Origin: Vibrio sp. Hep-1b-8
GTDB taxonomy: Bacteria > Pseudomonadota > Gammaproteobacteria > Enterobacterales > Vibrionaceae
DNA: 64,000 nucleotides
Direction: 5' to 3'
Assembly: GCF_006124995.1 (NCBI RefSeq)
Contig: NZ_QEWN01000001.1
Location: forward strand, 1-64,000
Shown here: positions 8,233-16,683 of the stretch, in pieces
Layout of the letters: each line of letters begins with the position of its first letter
Numbering within the stretch: position 1 is the stretch's first letter
The notes under the pieces: generated by a model
Seen by the model: only the letters and a program-made list of their open reading frames with translations
What the model was told of the DNA's origin: nothing
The model's database searches: none
Program-made: the position numbers and the translations under genes

Positions 8233-8272
8233 AATATTAATAGATTCAGTGCCTTGTGAACGGTTGAAAACA

Positions 8273-8300
8273 AAAATGCCTCGCAGTCGCGAGGCATTTT
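8273..8300 (-). terminator. Terminator downstream of manA
   Basis: AAAATGCCTCGC, loop AGTC, GCGAGGCATTTT is a perfect 12-bp stem including its A/T flanks. It lies 27 bases beyond the manA stop and separates the manA transcript from the IIA/IIC-IIB operon. Confidence 0.8.
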
Positions 8301-8326
8301 ACATTGGTGCAAAGTGATTTTTTTAC

Positions 8327-9544
8327 TTAGCTATACGCGCGTGCTACACGCCCATTGCAGTCAACGATGTAACTGTTGGCATAGGCTGGAATAAATACCG
8401 ACTGGCCTTTGTCAATCACGCAGCTTTCACCGCACTGGTGCGTCAGTGTCATAGCCTCATCCAGCGGCAGCAGAATCTCGGCACCTTCGGTTTTAATCTC
8501 GCGCTGGTGGGAGTTGCTGAGGATGGCAAACTTAAAGTCCTCAACTGGGATCGGATACTCCATCACACCATCTTGCTCAAGGGGTTGCAGTAGCAGTCTG
8601 TCGATAGGTTTTTCATTGAATTTGGTACAGGAGACCAGTTCCTCTACGTCCATATATTTTGGTGTCAGACCTGCACGCAATACGTTGTCTGAGTTGGCCA
8701 TGATCTCAAGCCCAGTCCCCTTGATATAGGCGTGGGGCGTTTCTGCATCCAAGTACATCGCTTGACCGGGTTTTAGCGCAATCACATTTAGGATTAATGG
8801 AGCGAAAAGACCAACATCACCAGGGTATTGCTCTTCAAGCTCACTGATCAGGTTAAACAGCGGGGTCGGTGATAATTTGGCTTTCATGATTAGCATCATC
8901 AACGCTATTTCTTTCTGCTCACCTTGCAGTGACAACAAACCCGAGAAAAAGCTCGCTAAACCATTCGGTGTTTGATCGCCTGCTAAGTCGTGAACCAATG
9001 ACGTGAGTTCAGGAATATCAAGGTAGTTAAAATGGGCAAGGATCTCGCTAATCGGTCTAAAACCATTCATTGCCGTGTAGTCAGTTAGCGCGTAGACCAG
9101 CTCCGGTTTGTGGTTAGGATCTTTGTAATTGCGGTTGCCAGCTGTGAGCGGGACCCCTTGCTGCTCTTCAAACTGGTAGCCACGTTCCGCTTGTTGTTTG
9201 TTTGGGTGAACCTGAATCGACAAGGCTTTTTCCGCTGCAAGCACTTTAAACAGATAGGGTAACTCACCAAAGCGTTTGGCAATTTTGTCACTGAGAAACA
9301 GGCTTAAATTTTGTGAGATTAGATTGGAGAGTTTTGTCTCTTCACCCTCGGTGTTCACGGTAGAACAGCCATTGGGATGGGCACCCATCCAGATTTCGGC
9401 TTGGGGTTCTCCACTCTGATTGGAAATACCAAATAGCTGAGCAAAAGAACAGCGGCTACCCCATGCGTAATTCTGGATAACGTTAGTCATAGGGTAGAAG
9501 ACTTGTCGAATAAGAGAGTCATTCGAGATAGAAAAATCAGACAT
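8327..9544 (-). CDS. manA: Mannose-6-phosphate isomerase, class I
   Basis: The enzyme interconverts mannose 6-phosphate and fructose 6-phosphate, feeding PTS-imported mannose into glycolysis. Recognisable class I features are NVIQNYAWGS near the N-terminus, GEPQAEIWMGAHPNGCS, the zinc-binding QVHPNK, and PHAYIKGTGLEIMANSDNVL with the active-site arginine that follows. The start at 9544 (MSDFSISND) has GGTGA just upstream; an ATG at 9556 is the alternative, and the frame is open to 9586. It lies downstream of a three-domain PTS permease (9611-11512) on the same strand, which argues that this permease carries mannose. Confidence 0.93.
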   Translation of the reverse strand: MSDFSISNDSLIRQVFYPMTNVIQNYAWGSRCSFAQLFGISNQSGEPQAEIWMGAHPNGCSTVNTEGEETKLSNLISQNLSLFLSDKIAKRFGELPYLFKVLAAEKALSIQVHPNKQQAERGYQFEEQQGVPLTAGNRNYKDPNHKPELVYALTDYTAMNGFRPISEILAHFNYLDIPELTSLVHDLAGDQTPNGLASFFSGLLSLQGEQKEIALMMLIMKAKLSPTPLFNLISELEEQYPGDVGLFAPLILNVIALKPGQAMYLDAETPHAYIKGTGLEIMANSDNVLRAGLTPKYMDVEELVSCTKFNEKPIDRLLLQPLEQDGVMEYPIPVEDFKFAILSNSHQREIKTEGAEILLPLDEAMTLTHQCGESCVIDKGQSVFIPAYANSYIVDCNGRVARAYS

Positions 9545-9565
9545 AGAAGTCACCATGAAATAAAC

Positions 9566-9594
9566 ATGGCTTGAGGATGAAACCACTCAAGCCA
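9566..9594 (-). other. Intercistronic hairpin between the PTS permease gene and manA
   Basis: ATGGCTTGAG, a nine-base loop, CTCAAGCCAT is a perfect 10-bp stem just upstream of the manA start region. It lacks a T run of the strength seen at real terminators here, so it may be a processing or stability element, or a weak attenuator that lowers manA expression relative to the permease. Confidence 0.5.
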
Positions 9595-9610
9595 TAAGGG
9601 GGAGAGCGGT

Positions 9611-11512
9611 TTAAGCGGTTGCAGCGGCTAGCTTCGCCTTACGCAGATTTTTAAGCGCAATACATGTCATTGCAGTAACACATGCGCCCGTCGCCATTGA
9701 TAGCAGAGCAAGCATAGGGAAGTTCATCGCTCCAAGCAGTGCGACAACAGGACCACCATGAGCCACGCTATTGGTGATGCCGAATGAGAACGCCATTACT
9801 GCCGCCACCATAGAGCCAAGTACGTTCGCTGGGATAACTGACATCGGATCCTGAGCGGCAAACGGAATCGCACCTTCAGAAATGCCCACAAGTCCCATTG
9901 CACCAGCTGCTTTGCCTGCCTCGATTTCAGAGGATTCAAACAGATCGAACTTACGGCCAACTGCGGTTGCGATCGCCATACCAAGTGGAGCGACTGGGAT
10001 TGCACACGCCATTGCGCCCATAAATTGAGTTTGACCGCTAGCAATCATGCCGACAGAGAATAGGAATGCGACCTTGTTGAATGGACCACCCATATCGAAG
10101 CCAGCCATACCACCAAGAACGATACCGAGTAGAACGACGTTACCCGTACTCATGCTGGTTAGCATTGCAGTCAGGCCATCCATTAGTCCGGCGATCGGTG
10201 CGCCGATAACAAAGATAAACAGACCAGCGATAAACAGTGAACCTGTGATCGGAGCGATCATGATAGGTACAAGCGGCTGGATGAATTTGTGGTAGTTGAT
10301 TGAAGTAATGAACTTAACGAAGTAACCCACAAGCAGACCGGCTACGATAGCACCGATAAAACCAGTACCCGCTTCAGCGCCATAGAATGAACCGTTATTT
10401 GCAATCCAGCCGCCAATCAGGCCAGGGGCTAGGGCAGGACGGTCAGCAATCGCATAAGCAATGTAACCCGCTAGGATCGGGATCATCAGCGTGAAAGCGA
10501 CCACGCCCACTTCAAGGATTTGGTTCCACATGCTACCGGCAGGAATTGCCATACCCGATTCACTCGGCTCACCACCAATGGCTAGGGCAAGAGCGATTAA
10601 TAGACCACCCGTTACGACAAACGGGATCATGTGTGATACGCCGTTCATCAGGTAACGGTAGAGATCGGAACGAGCTTGTGAGGCTTTGTCTGCGACAGAC
10701 TGGGTCGATTGTGTTTGCTCTGCTTGGTAAATTGGTGCAGATAGTGCTTGTTGAATCAGTCCTTCGGCATCGCGTATAGGCGCTTTAACGTTAGTTTTGA
10801 TCACGCGTTTACCAGCAAAGCGAGCCATATCGACTTGTTTGTCGCAGGCAACAACAACCGCTTCCGCTTGTGCAATCTCTTTTTCGCTCGGACTATTTTT
10901 GACCCCGATCGAGCCATTCGTTTCAACCTTGATTTCGTATCCTAACTTTGCCGCCCCTTTTTCTAGTGCTTCTGCTGCTAGATAAGTGTGGGCAACACCT
11001 GCAGGACAACCGGTCACACCGATAATCAAGCCTTTGGTTGGGGCTTGGTTCGATGCCGTTTCAGGCTGTTTTGTCAGTAAAAGTTCCAGCGCAGCATGGT
11101 TATCTTGGCAATCGAGAAACTGTTCAATAAAACCTGGCTCGATCAGCTTAGAAGAGAGTTCAGCCAGAACCTCAATGTGGTGATTGTCTCCTCCGTCTGG
11201 TGAAGCAATCATAAAGAACAGTTTCGAAGCAAGCCCATCTTCAGCGCCGTAGTCGATGCCTGTTTTATGTACACCGATAACCACTGCGGGCTCGATGACA
11301 GCAGAACTCTTAGCGTGCGGCAGTGCGACGCCTTGTTCAAAACCTGTATTGCCAAGTTCTTCACGCGCTTTGATATCAGCAAGAAACTGTTCTTTGTCTG
11401 AAATACGACCCTGTGCGTACAGGATCTCGATTAGCTCGTTAAAAACCTCTTCTTTGGACTGCGCATTAAGATTGAGCGCAATCAAATTCTCATTGATGAG
11501 TTTGGTGATCAT
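9611..11512 (-). CDS. PTS fructose-family permease IIA-IIB-IIC, probably for mannose
   Basis: The 633-residue protein contains all three domains. IIA (about 1-150) has the active histidine in GVALPHAKS. IIB (about 160-255) has the phosphocysteine in VTGCPAGVAHTYLAAEALE. IIC (about 285-633) has MNGVSHMIPFVVTGGLLIAL and GGMAGFDMGGPFNKVAF. It needs only HPr as phosphate donor. It lies upstream of manA and diverges from an AraC regulator; from memory, the V. cholerae VC1822-VC1827 region has a similar arrangement. Mannose as substrate is inferred from manA; fructose or a mannosyl sugar is also possible. Confidence 0.9.
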   Translation of the reverse strand: MITKLINENLIALNLNAQSKEEVFNELIEILYAQGRISDKEQFLADIKAREELGNTGFEQGVALPHAKSSAVIEPAVVIGVHKTGIDYGAEDGLASKLFFMIASPDGGDNHHIEVLAELSSKLIEPGFIEQFLDCQDNHAALELLLTKQPETASNQAPTKGLIIGVTGCPAGVAHTYLAAEALEKGAAKLGYEIKVETNGSIGVKNSPSEKEIAQAEAVVVACDKQVDMARFAGKRVIKTNVKAPIRDAEGLIQQALSAPIYQAEQTQSTQSVADKASQARSDLYRYLMNGVSHMIPFVVTGGLLIALALAIGGEPSESGMAIPAGSMWNQILEVGVVAFTLMIPILAGYIAYAIADRPALAPGLIGGWIANNGSFYGAEAGTGFIGAIVAGLLVGYFVKFITSINYHKFIQPLVPIMIAPITGSLFIAGLFIFVIGAPIAGLMDGLTAMLTSMSTGNVVLLGIVLGGMAGFDMGGPFNKVAFLFSVGMIASGQTQFMGAMACAIPVAPLGMAIATAVGRKFDLFESSEIEAGKAAGAMGLVGISEGAIPFAAQDPMSVIPANVLGSMVAAVMAFSFGITNSVAHGGPVVALLGAMNFPMLALLSMATGACVTAMTCIALKNLRKAKLAAATA

Positions 11513-11879
11513 TAGGAACCCCTATCATTTTATTGTTTTACTAGGGGTATTGTGAAAGGCGAGGCGAAAGTCCTGTAGTGAAGAAAAAATGCATTTACTA
11601 GACGATTGTAACTGTATTTTCGTGATGTGATTTGGATCGTGGTTGAACGCCGTTGTGTTATGGGATTGTTGATGTTAAATGTTTTTAAAACATTAACTTA
11701 TGGTGTGATTGGTCGCCTTATTGTTTGTTAATCTATGATTGTCTAACTATAAAATTATTGCTTTTGCTGGATTTTTGTATCATTAATATGGAAGTGTGAC
11801 TTTGCTCAGTAGCGCCGTGATTCATCACGGGGTATACCTGTGCGTGTAGTAGAGAGAATGTCCTGTTGAGGGGCCAAAG
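11513..11879. promoter_or_regulatory. Divergent control region between the mannose-type PTS gene and araC-type gene
   Basis: This 367-base A+T-rich region must hold promoters for both genes. TGTGA-CTTTGC-TCAGT at 11795-11810 fits CRP at 8 of 10 bases. CCGTGA-TTCA-TCACGG at 11815-11830 is a perfect dyad located 50 bases before the AraC-type start; it could be an operator or an RNA hairpin in the leader. No other feature stands out. Confidence 0.45.
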
Positions 11880-12719
11880 ATGATGTTCCAAGATTTAATT
11901 TGTGCGGTACTTAATGAACGTAAACCAATTCACAATATTTGGTTTGCGGGTGACTTTCATACTCCACCAGAGTGCAGTTATCAGGTTAACTTTCCACGTT
12001 TGGAACTGGTGCTTGAAGGTGAGTACATCAATGAGATGGAAGATCATCAACGTAAGGTCAGTCAGATCGTTGCTCAGGCGGGCGATGCGATTTTTATTCC
12101 GCCAAACTGCTGGAACAAGCCAGATTGGGATACTAACTGTTCTGTGCTGAGCATTCTTTTTGGTCGCCGACAATTAGGGCTTAGCTTAGTGAGTAAGCGA
12201 AAAGGTGAAGAGAGTTTCTATGATATTCAGAAGCATAGTTTACAAACCCGTTCGGGCTTTGCTATCGACAATATCCTAGAAGCCCTGAGTTCGCTGGCGA
12301 GAGAAAGCATCAAACAACCGATGGATGAGTTATTACTTCAAGCATTGCTCCAAGACTGCAATACCATGCTTGATGCGCCGGAAGAGAAATCACATAACCG
12401 TGTTCAGGATCTCTATCAGGGGATTTGTATCTATATTCAGGAAAATTTCCATCGACAGATCACTCGAGATAGCATTGCGGAACGCTTTAGCATCTCGTCC
12501 AATCACTTATCTAGGTTGTTCCGTCAGCAGGGTCATATGACCTTGGCCGATTACATTACTTGGGTACGGATAGATCGAGCGAAATTCATGCTCAAGAAAT
12601 ACAACTTTAAACTGAATGAAGTATCGGTTCGTTGCGGATTTAAGGATGTAAACTACTTTTGTCGGGTATTTAAAAATCGCACGGGCAGAACCCCTTCCGA
12701 TTATCGAGGCTCAATTTAA
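11880..12719 (+). CDS. AraC-family transcriptional regulator of the PTS locus
   Basis: The 279-residue protein has an N-terminal cupin-like ligand-binding part (about 20-100; GDAIFIPPNCWNKPDW is typical of a cupin turn) and a C-terminal double helix-turn-helix (about 180-277) with SISSNHLSRLFRQQGHMTLADY, split here by the usual AraC spacing, and VSVRCGFKDVNYFCRVFK. It sits between divergent PTS genes and most likely activates them in response to a sugar. Two ATG codons follow each other (11880 and 11883), preceded by GAGGGG. Confidence 0.9.
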   Translation: MMFQDLICAVLNERKPIHNIWFAGDFHTPPECSYQVNFPRLELVLEGEYINEMEDHQRKVSQIVAQAGDAIFIPPNCWNKPDWDTNCSVLSILFGRRQLGLSLVSKRKGEESFYDIQKHSLQTRSGFAIDNILEALSSLARESIKQPMDELLLQALLQDCNTMLDAPEEKSHNRVQDLYQGICIYIQENFHRQITRDSIAERFSISSNHLSRLFRQQGHMTLADYITWVRIDRAKFMLKKYNFKLNEVSVRCGFKDVNYFCRVFKNRTGRTPSDYRGSI

Positions 12720-12722
12720 CCG

Positions 12723-13505
12723 CTATCCAATCAGTCTCGACATTGAATACATCAACAAGGCTTGAAGTTCGATGCTGCTTTTGGTCACTAACAAACGTTC
12801 AGCCAGCTGCCCAGAGAGCAGATTACGGGTTAGGTTGGTCGCGGTGACAATCTGATCGCGAGTTGGCGAGGAAGGCATCACCAGTGCTATTGCTAGATGA
12901 ATTTGGCCGACTTGAGAAGCCCAGTCTATTGGTGTTTCACTACTGATAACCGCTATAGAAATATGATTGATGCTTTTGTTTTCGAACATCACGTGGGGCA
13001 GGGCAATACCAGCGGTGATACAGGTAGAAGAGCGCTCTTCACGTTTGATAAATGCCAGAATAAGCTCATCAGGATTTATCGGGTGGATCAGTTGTGCGAG
13101 GCCTTTGAGACACTCAAATTTGGTCAACGCGGTATGTGCTTTAGCGTAGTGCCACTCCACGGGGCTCGGTGTATTTAACTGTGGCAGACGCTTAGCAAGT
13201 TGGTTAGAGAACTGGTGGTTGATTTGCGCCCCAACCAGATCATAGTGTTCCGCAACAACATCTTTAATCACGAAGCATGCCAGTTCAGCATCAATGCCAA
13301 AGGCGGTGATCTGGCACAGATCCCCTTCAACAAGTCCGGCCTGAAGCAGAGCCACTGACTTGGTCAAATCGGCACTTCGATTGCGAGTGATGTTGATGAT
13401 TCGAATCGAACTTTTAAACTTTTTCGCCAATCTACGCAGTGGCTGAGCGACGTGAGCCGGGGCGCTAGTGTTACTGACAAGAAACGTTATCTGGTATTCA
13501 GTCAT
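12723..13505 (-). CDS. HPr-like domain lacking its active histidine fused to a PTS IIA domain
   Basis: The 260-residue protein has two parts. Residues 1-90 align with HPr by pattern (N12, then a helix QPLRRLAKKF, then TKSVALLQAGLVEGD matching the Ser46 region), but the catalytic His15 and Arg17 positions are Ala15 and Ala17. Residues about 115-260 form a fructose-type IIA domain with its active histidine kept in GIALPHVMF. The gene stops four bases before the convergent araC-type stop and lies 9 bases downstream of a free IIB gene. Its IIA part probably serves this IIB or one of the permeases; the HPr-like part may be a binding or regulatory module. Function is inference. Confidence 0.8.
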   Translation of the reverse strand: MTEYQITFLVSNTSAPAHVAQPLRRLAKKFKSSIRIINITRNRSADLTKSVALLQAGLVEGDLCQITAFGIDAELACFVIKDVVAEHYDLVGAQINHQFSNQLAKRLPQLNTPSPVEWHYAKAHTALTKFECLKGLAQLIHPINPDELILAFIKREERSSTCITAGIALPHVMFENKSINHISIAVISSETPIDWASQVGQIHLAIALVMPSSPTRDQIVTATNLTRNLLSGQLAERLLVTKSSIELQALLMYSMSRLIG

Positions 13506-13513
13506 GGGTGGGG

Positions 13514-13816
13514 TTATGCGCGGCAGTGAGTGATAAAAACTTTATCCACATTGAGCAGCACTTCTTCTATCGAGAGTCGGATACACGGAATGCTATCAAA
13601 ACGCGCAGCTTGTTCAATTTCAATGTCAGATACGATTAACACTTTGTCTGCTTGAGCGATGTCGTGCGGCGTCAGAAGATTTTCGATACCCATTGCACCT
13701 TGGGTCTCGACTTTAATCTGAACAGAGTATTTCGGCGCAGCTTTGTTTAACGCATCTGCTGCCATATAGGTATGTGCAATGCCTGTTGGGCAGGCAGTGA
13801 CAGCAATAATTTTCAT
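13514..13816 (-). CDS. Free-standing PTS fructose-family IIB protein
   Basis: The start at 13816 gives 100 residues beginning MKIIAVTACPTGIAHTYMAA, the normal N-terminus of a IIB domain with the phosphocysteine at residue 9; the frame upstream to 13876 adds nothing recognisable. HDIAQADKVLIVSDIEI is the usual second block. It is in one operon with the HPr-like/IIA protein (nine bases apart) and diverges from the 14016 permease. It may be a phosphate relay to a IIC domain elsewhere in the cluster. Confidence 0.85.
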   Translation of the reverse strand: MKIIAVTACPTGIAHTYMAADALNKAAPKYSVQIKVETQGAMGIENLLTPHDIAQADKVLIVSDIEIEQAARFDSIPCIRLSIEEVLLNVDKVFITHCRA

Positions 13817-14015
13817 AGTCAATCTCTGTGGTATTTTGGCGGATATTAGCACAGCGAATTGAGATTTCATTGGCACGGAACAATAAATTCACCGATACAC
13901 TTCACACTTTCATGTCAGTGTTACAATAATCCAGTTAATGCGGTTTTAGTCCTATATCTCTGACAGATAGGGCTGATTAATCTATATTCGAGCGCGAGTA
14001 CGGCAGGTAGAGACA

Positions 14016-15884
14016 ATGGACATAACAAACCTAATCCAAGCGGAAACTCTCTGTTTGGAGCTAACAGCGACCACTAAGCAGCAAGTTTTCGAAGAGTTGG
14101 TTGGTATGTTAGATAAGGCGGGAAAACTTGCCGATAAAGAGCAGTTTCTGGCTGATCTATGGGCGCGTGAAAACATTGGAAATACAGGGTTTGAAGAGGG
14201 GATTGCCATTCCCCACGCAAAGAGCTGTGCGGTAGCAAAACCAGCGGTTGCGATTGGCATTAGCCGCTCGGGTATTGACTACGGCGCTGAAGATGGCGAG
14301 CTGTCGGCTGTATTTTTTATGTTAGCTTCGCCGGACGGTGATGATCATCATCACATCGAAGTCTTAGCACAGCTATCTGGTAAGTTAATTGAACCTGAGT
14401 TTATTGAACAGCTTAAACAGGCACAGAGCGTTGAGCAGGCCCTTGCGTTGATCATTGATGAGCAGATTGATGATCCGTTGTCACACCAACACCTGTTGCA
14501 GGAATCCCATTTCCAGTCACAAAGTCTAGTGGCGCATCAACTTGCTCGGGTTAAAGAGCATCTGCTGTTTGGTACGTCACACATGATTCCATTTATCGTC
14601 GCGGGTGGCGTTCTGTTGTCGCTGTCGGTAATGATCTCAGGGCATGGTGCTGTGCCAGAGAAAGGGATGCTGGCGGATATGGCGCAAATGGGTATTGCCG
14701 GTCTGACACTATTTACTGCGGTGCTTGGTGGATATATCGCCTACTCCATTGCTGACAAGCCGGGACTCGCACCGGGTATGATTGGTTCTTGGGTCGCCGT
14801 TGACCAGTACCACACGGGTTTTCTCGGCGCGATAGTGGTTGGCTTTTTCGCTGGCTATGTGGTGTGGTTACTGAAGAAAATTAGATTGCCGGAAAGCATG
14901 ATTTCGCTCGGCAGTATCTTTATCTATCCGTTGGTGGGCACATTTGTCACCTGCGGTGCAGTAATGTGGGTGATTGGCGTTCCTATCTCATCAACCATGA
15001 ATTCGCTTAACACCCTACTGACGGATATGGCAGGTTCAGGCAAGATCGTGTTAGGTATGGTGCTGGGTGCCATGACCGCTTTTGATATGGGTGGCCCTAT
15101 TAATAAAGTTGCTACTCTGTTTGCTCAAACACAAGTGAATACACAGCCATGGTTAATGGGAGGGGTTGGCATCGCAATCTGTACCCCACCGCTTGGGTTG
15201 GCACTCGCAACGCTACTATCGCCACAGAAGTTTAAGCGTGACGAGCGTGAAGCAGGCAAGGCTGCTGGGATCATGGGCATGATTGGCATCAGTGAAGGGG
15301 CAATTCCTTTTGCGGCTGCCGATCCTGCGCGTGTGTTACCTGCAATTGTGCTGGGGGGTATTGTGGGTAACGTGATTGGCTTTATGTTCCACGTACTCAA
15401 TCATGCGCCATGGGGTGGTTGGATAGTTTTGCCTGTCGTTGATGGCAAACTCGGTTATATCGTTGGTACGCTCGCTGGCTCGTTGACGACCGCTTGTATC
15501 GTCATCCTACTGAAGAAAAATGTTAAAGACGAAGATGAATACGGCTCGTTGAAGCGTGTGTATTCTTCGGTTCAGGGAGAAGGTGAGGCGGATGTACTGG
15601 CGGTGACATCATGTCCGTCTGGGGTGGCGCATACCTTTTTGGCGGCTAAGTCACTAGAGAAAGCTGCCAACGCCGTCGGGGTGAGAATCAAGGTAGAAAC
15701 CCAAGGTGCAGATGGGATTAACAATCGCATTACCGAGCGCGATATTGCCCGCGCTAAGTTGGTGATATTTGCTCATGATGTGGCGATTAAAGAGCCAGAA
15801 AGGTTTAAGAACATTGCTATTATAGACGTGAGTACCAAAGATGCGATGCACAATGCAGCGGCCCTGATTCAGTCAAAGCGTTAA
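14016..15884 (+). CDS. PTS fructose-family permease IIA-IIC-IIB
   Basis: The 622-residue protein has IIA at about 1-150 (active histidine in GIAIPHAKS), a membrane IIC domain at about 180-510 (FGTSHMIPFIVAGGVLLSLS, then GAMTAFDMGGPINKVA) and IIB at about 528-622 (VTSCPSGVAHTFLAAKSLEK). The domain order differs from the 9611-11512 permease (IIA-IIB-IIC) and its IIC-IIB part closely resembles the 6222-7616 permease, so those two are likely paralogues, one with IIA attached and one with IIA separate. Substrate unknown; fructose-like sugar expected. It diverges from the IIB/HPr-IIA operon across a 199-base region. Confidence 0.9.
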   Translation: MDITNLIQAETLCLELTATTKQQVFEELVGMLDKAGKLADKEQFLADLWARENIGNTGFEEGIAIPHAKSCAVAKPAVAIGISRSGIDYGAEDGELSAVFFMLASPDGDDHHHIEVLAQLSGKLIEPEFIEQLKQAQSVEQALALIIDEQIDDPLSHQHLLQESHFQSQSLVAHQLARVKEHLLFGTSHMIPFIVAGGVLLSLSVMISGHGAVPEKGMLADMAQMGIAGLTLFTAVLGGYIAYSIADKPGLAPGMIGSWVAVDQYHTGFLGAIVVGFFAGYVVWLLKKIRLPESMISLGSIFIYPLVGTFVTCGAVMWVIGVPISSTMNSLNTLLTDMAGSGKIVLGMVLGAMTAFDMGGPINKVATLFAQTQVNTQPWLMGGVGIAICTPPLGLALATLLSPQKFKRDEREAGKAAGIMGMIGISEGAIPFAAADPARVLPAIVLGGIVGNVIGFMFHVLNHAPWGGWIVLPVVDGKLGYIVGTLAGSLTTACIVILLKKNVKDEDEYGSLKRVYSSVQGEGEADVLAVTSCPSGVAHTFLAAKSLEKAANAVGVRIKVETQGADGINNRITERDIARAKLVIFAHDVAIKEPERFKNIAIIDVSTKDAMHNAAALIQSKR

Positions 15885-15925
15885 GGAATTTAGTCAAATA
15901 GTTCCCCCGAACTATTTATGCTCCT

Positions 15926-15952
15926 GGCTCCATGTTTCATGGAGCCTTTTTT
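15926..15952 (+). terminator. Terminator of the IIA-IIC-IIB permease gene
   Basis: GGCTCCATG, loop TTT, CATGGAGCC followed by six T residues. It overlaps the stop of the convergent PPC-domain gene. Confidence 0.85.
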
Positions 15953-16359
15953 CATTGGCTCGAAGAGTCAAGGTGCAACTCAGTATAGCCAGTCTGTGGG
16001 TCGTATTCTCGGTTGAAATTAAGCTCATGGTATTGGAGAACAATCAGTTCAGCCGTGGTATCAATCAGGCAACCTTCCAGTAGGTGTCCACCAACCACTG
16101 AACCATCTGCGCGTGAGACAGAAAGATGAACGTGCTGGTGGTCTGGAGTCAGTGTACCCATAACGGAAACAATCTCTAGCGGCTCATTAAGTTGCAGTGT
16201 CTCAGTCGCACCAGCTAAGCGCAGTTTGAGATGCGTAAAGCAGCCGACGCAAGAGGCGATACTTCCAGCACGAATTTGGTGCTGAGTGACCAGTCGTTGA
16301 AGGGCAAGTTTTAAGTCATCACCTTTGGTGAGACGCACAGCAATCGGTGTGATCAACAT
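15952..16359 (-). CDS. PPC-domain (DUF296) protein
   Basis: The 135-residue protein matches the PCC/PPC (DUF296) family: RLTKGDDLKLALQRLV at the start, ASCVGCFTHLKLRLA in the middle and the signature DGSVVGGHLLEGCLIDTTAE at about 84-103, with SVMGTLTPDHQHVHLSVS before it. In plants the domain is found in AT-hook DNA-binding proteins; bacterial stand-alone forms are trimers of unknown role. It is the last of three minus-strand genes (16680-17591, 16366-16683, this one) spaced by a few bases, so it is probably in their operon. Confidence 0.85.
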   Translation of the reverse strand: MLITPIAVRLTKGDDLKLALQRLVTQHQIRAGSIASCVGCFTHLKLRLAGATETLQLNEPLEIVSVMGTLTPDHQHVHLSVSRADGSVVGGHLLEGCLIDTTAELIVLQYHELNFNREYDPQTGYTELHLDSSSQ

Positions 16360-16365
16360 GAGTCC

Positions 16366-16683
16366 TTATTCGTTGGTAGAGTAGCGTTTGACCGCTTTGG
16401 CCTTAGGTTTTTCTTTGCTGGTAGAACTCTCGCTGTGTTCCGCTAAAGGGGACCACTTTAGTGCACCATTTGTCTCGAAATCGTTAGCTGCCGAACAAAT
16501 CATGTAATGTTCACCAACCTGAAGGATAGCGCCGTCAGAATAGGCTTGATCCTGATAGTAACAAACGCGTTTTCCAATCTCGCCGGCATTCACTGCGATG
16601 ATGGGTTTTGCTGTGGTGCTAATCGTATTAGCTTGTGCTGAAAATGGCATTACAACGAGTAGCAGCGGTAGGTACGACTTCAT
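16366..16683 (-). CDS. Small periplasmic DUF1496-type protein
   Basis: The 105-residue protein has a clear signal peptide (MKSYLPLLLVVMPFSAQA). The mature part reads GKRVCYYQDQAYSDGAILQV, then ICSAANDFETNGALKWSPL, which is the DUF1496 pattern (two cysteines, Y-x-D/E-G-A, N-x-F-E-T-N-G-A-L-x-W). The C-terminal tail is lysine- and serine-rich. Function is unknown for the family. Its start overlaps the stop of the upstream deaminase gene by four bases (ATGA), so the two are translationally coupled. Confidence 0.75.
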   Translation of the reverse strand: MKSYLPLLLVVMPFSAQANTISTTAKPIIAVNAGEIGKRVCYYQDQAYSDGAILQVGEHYMICSAANDFETNGALKWSPLAEHSESSTSKEKPKAKAVKRYSTNE

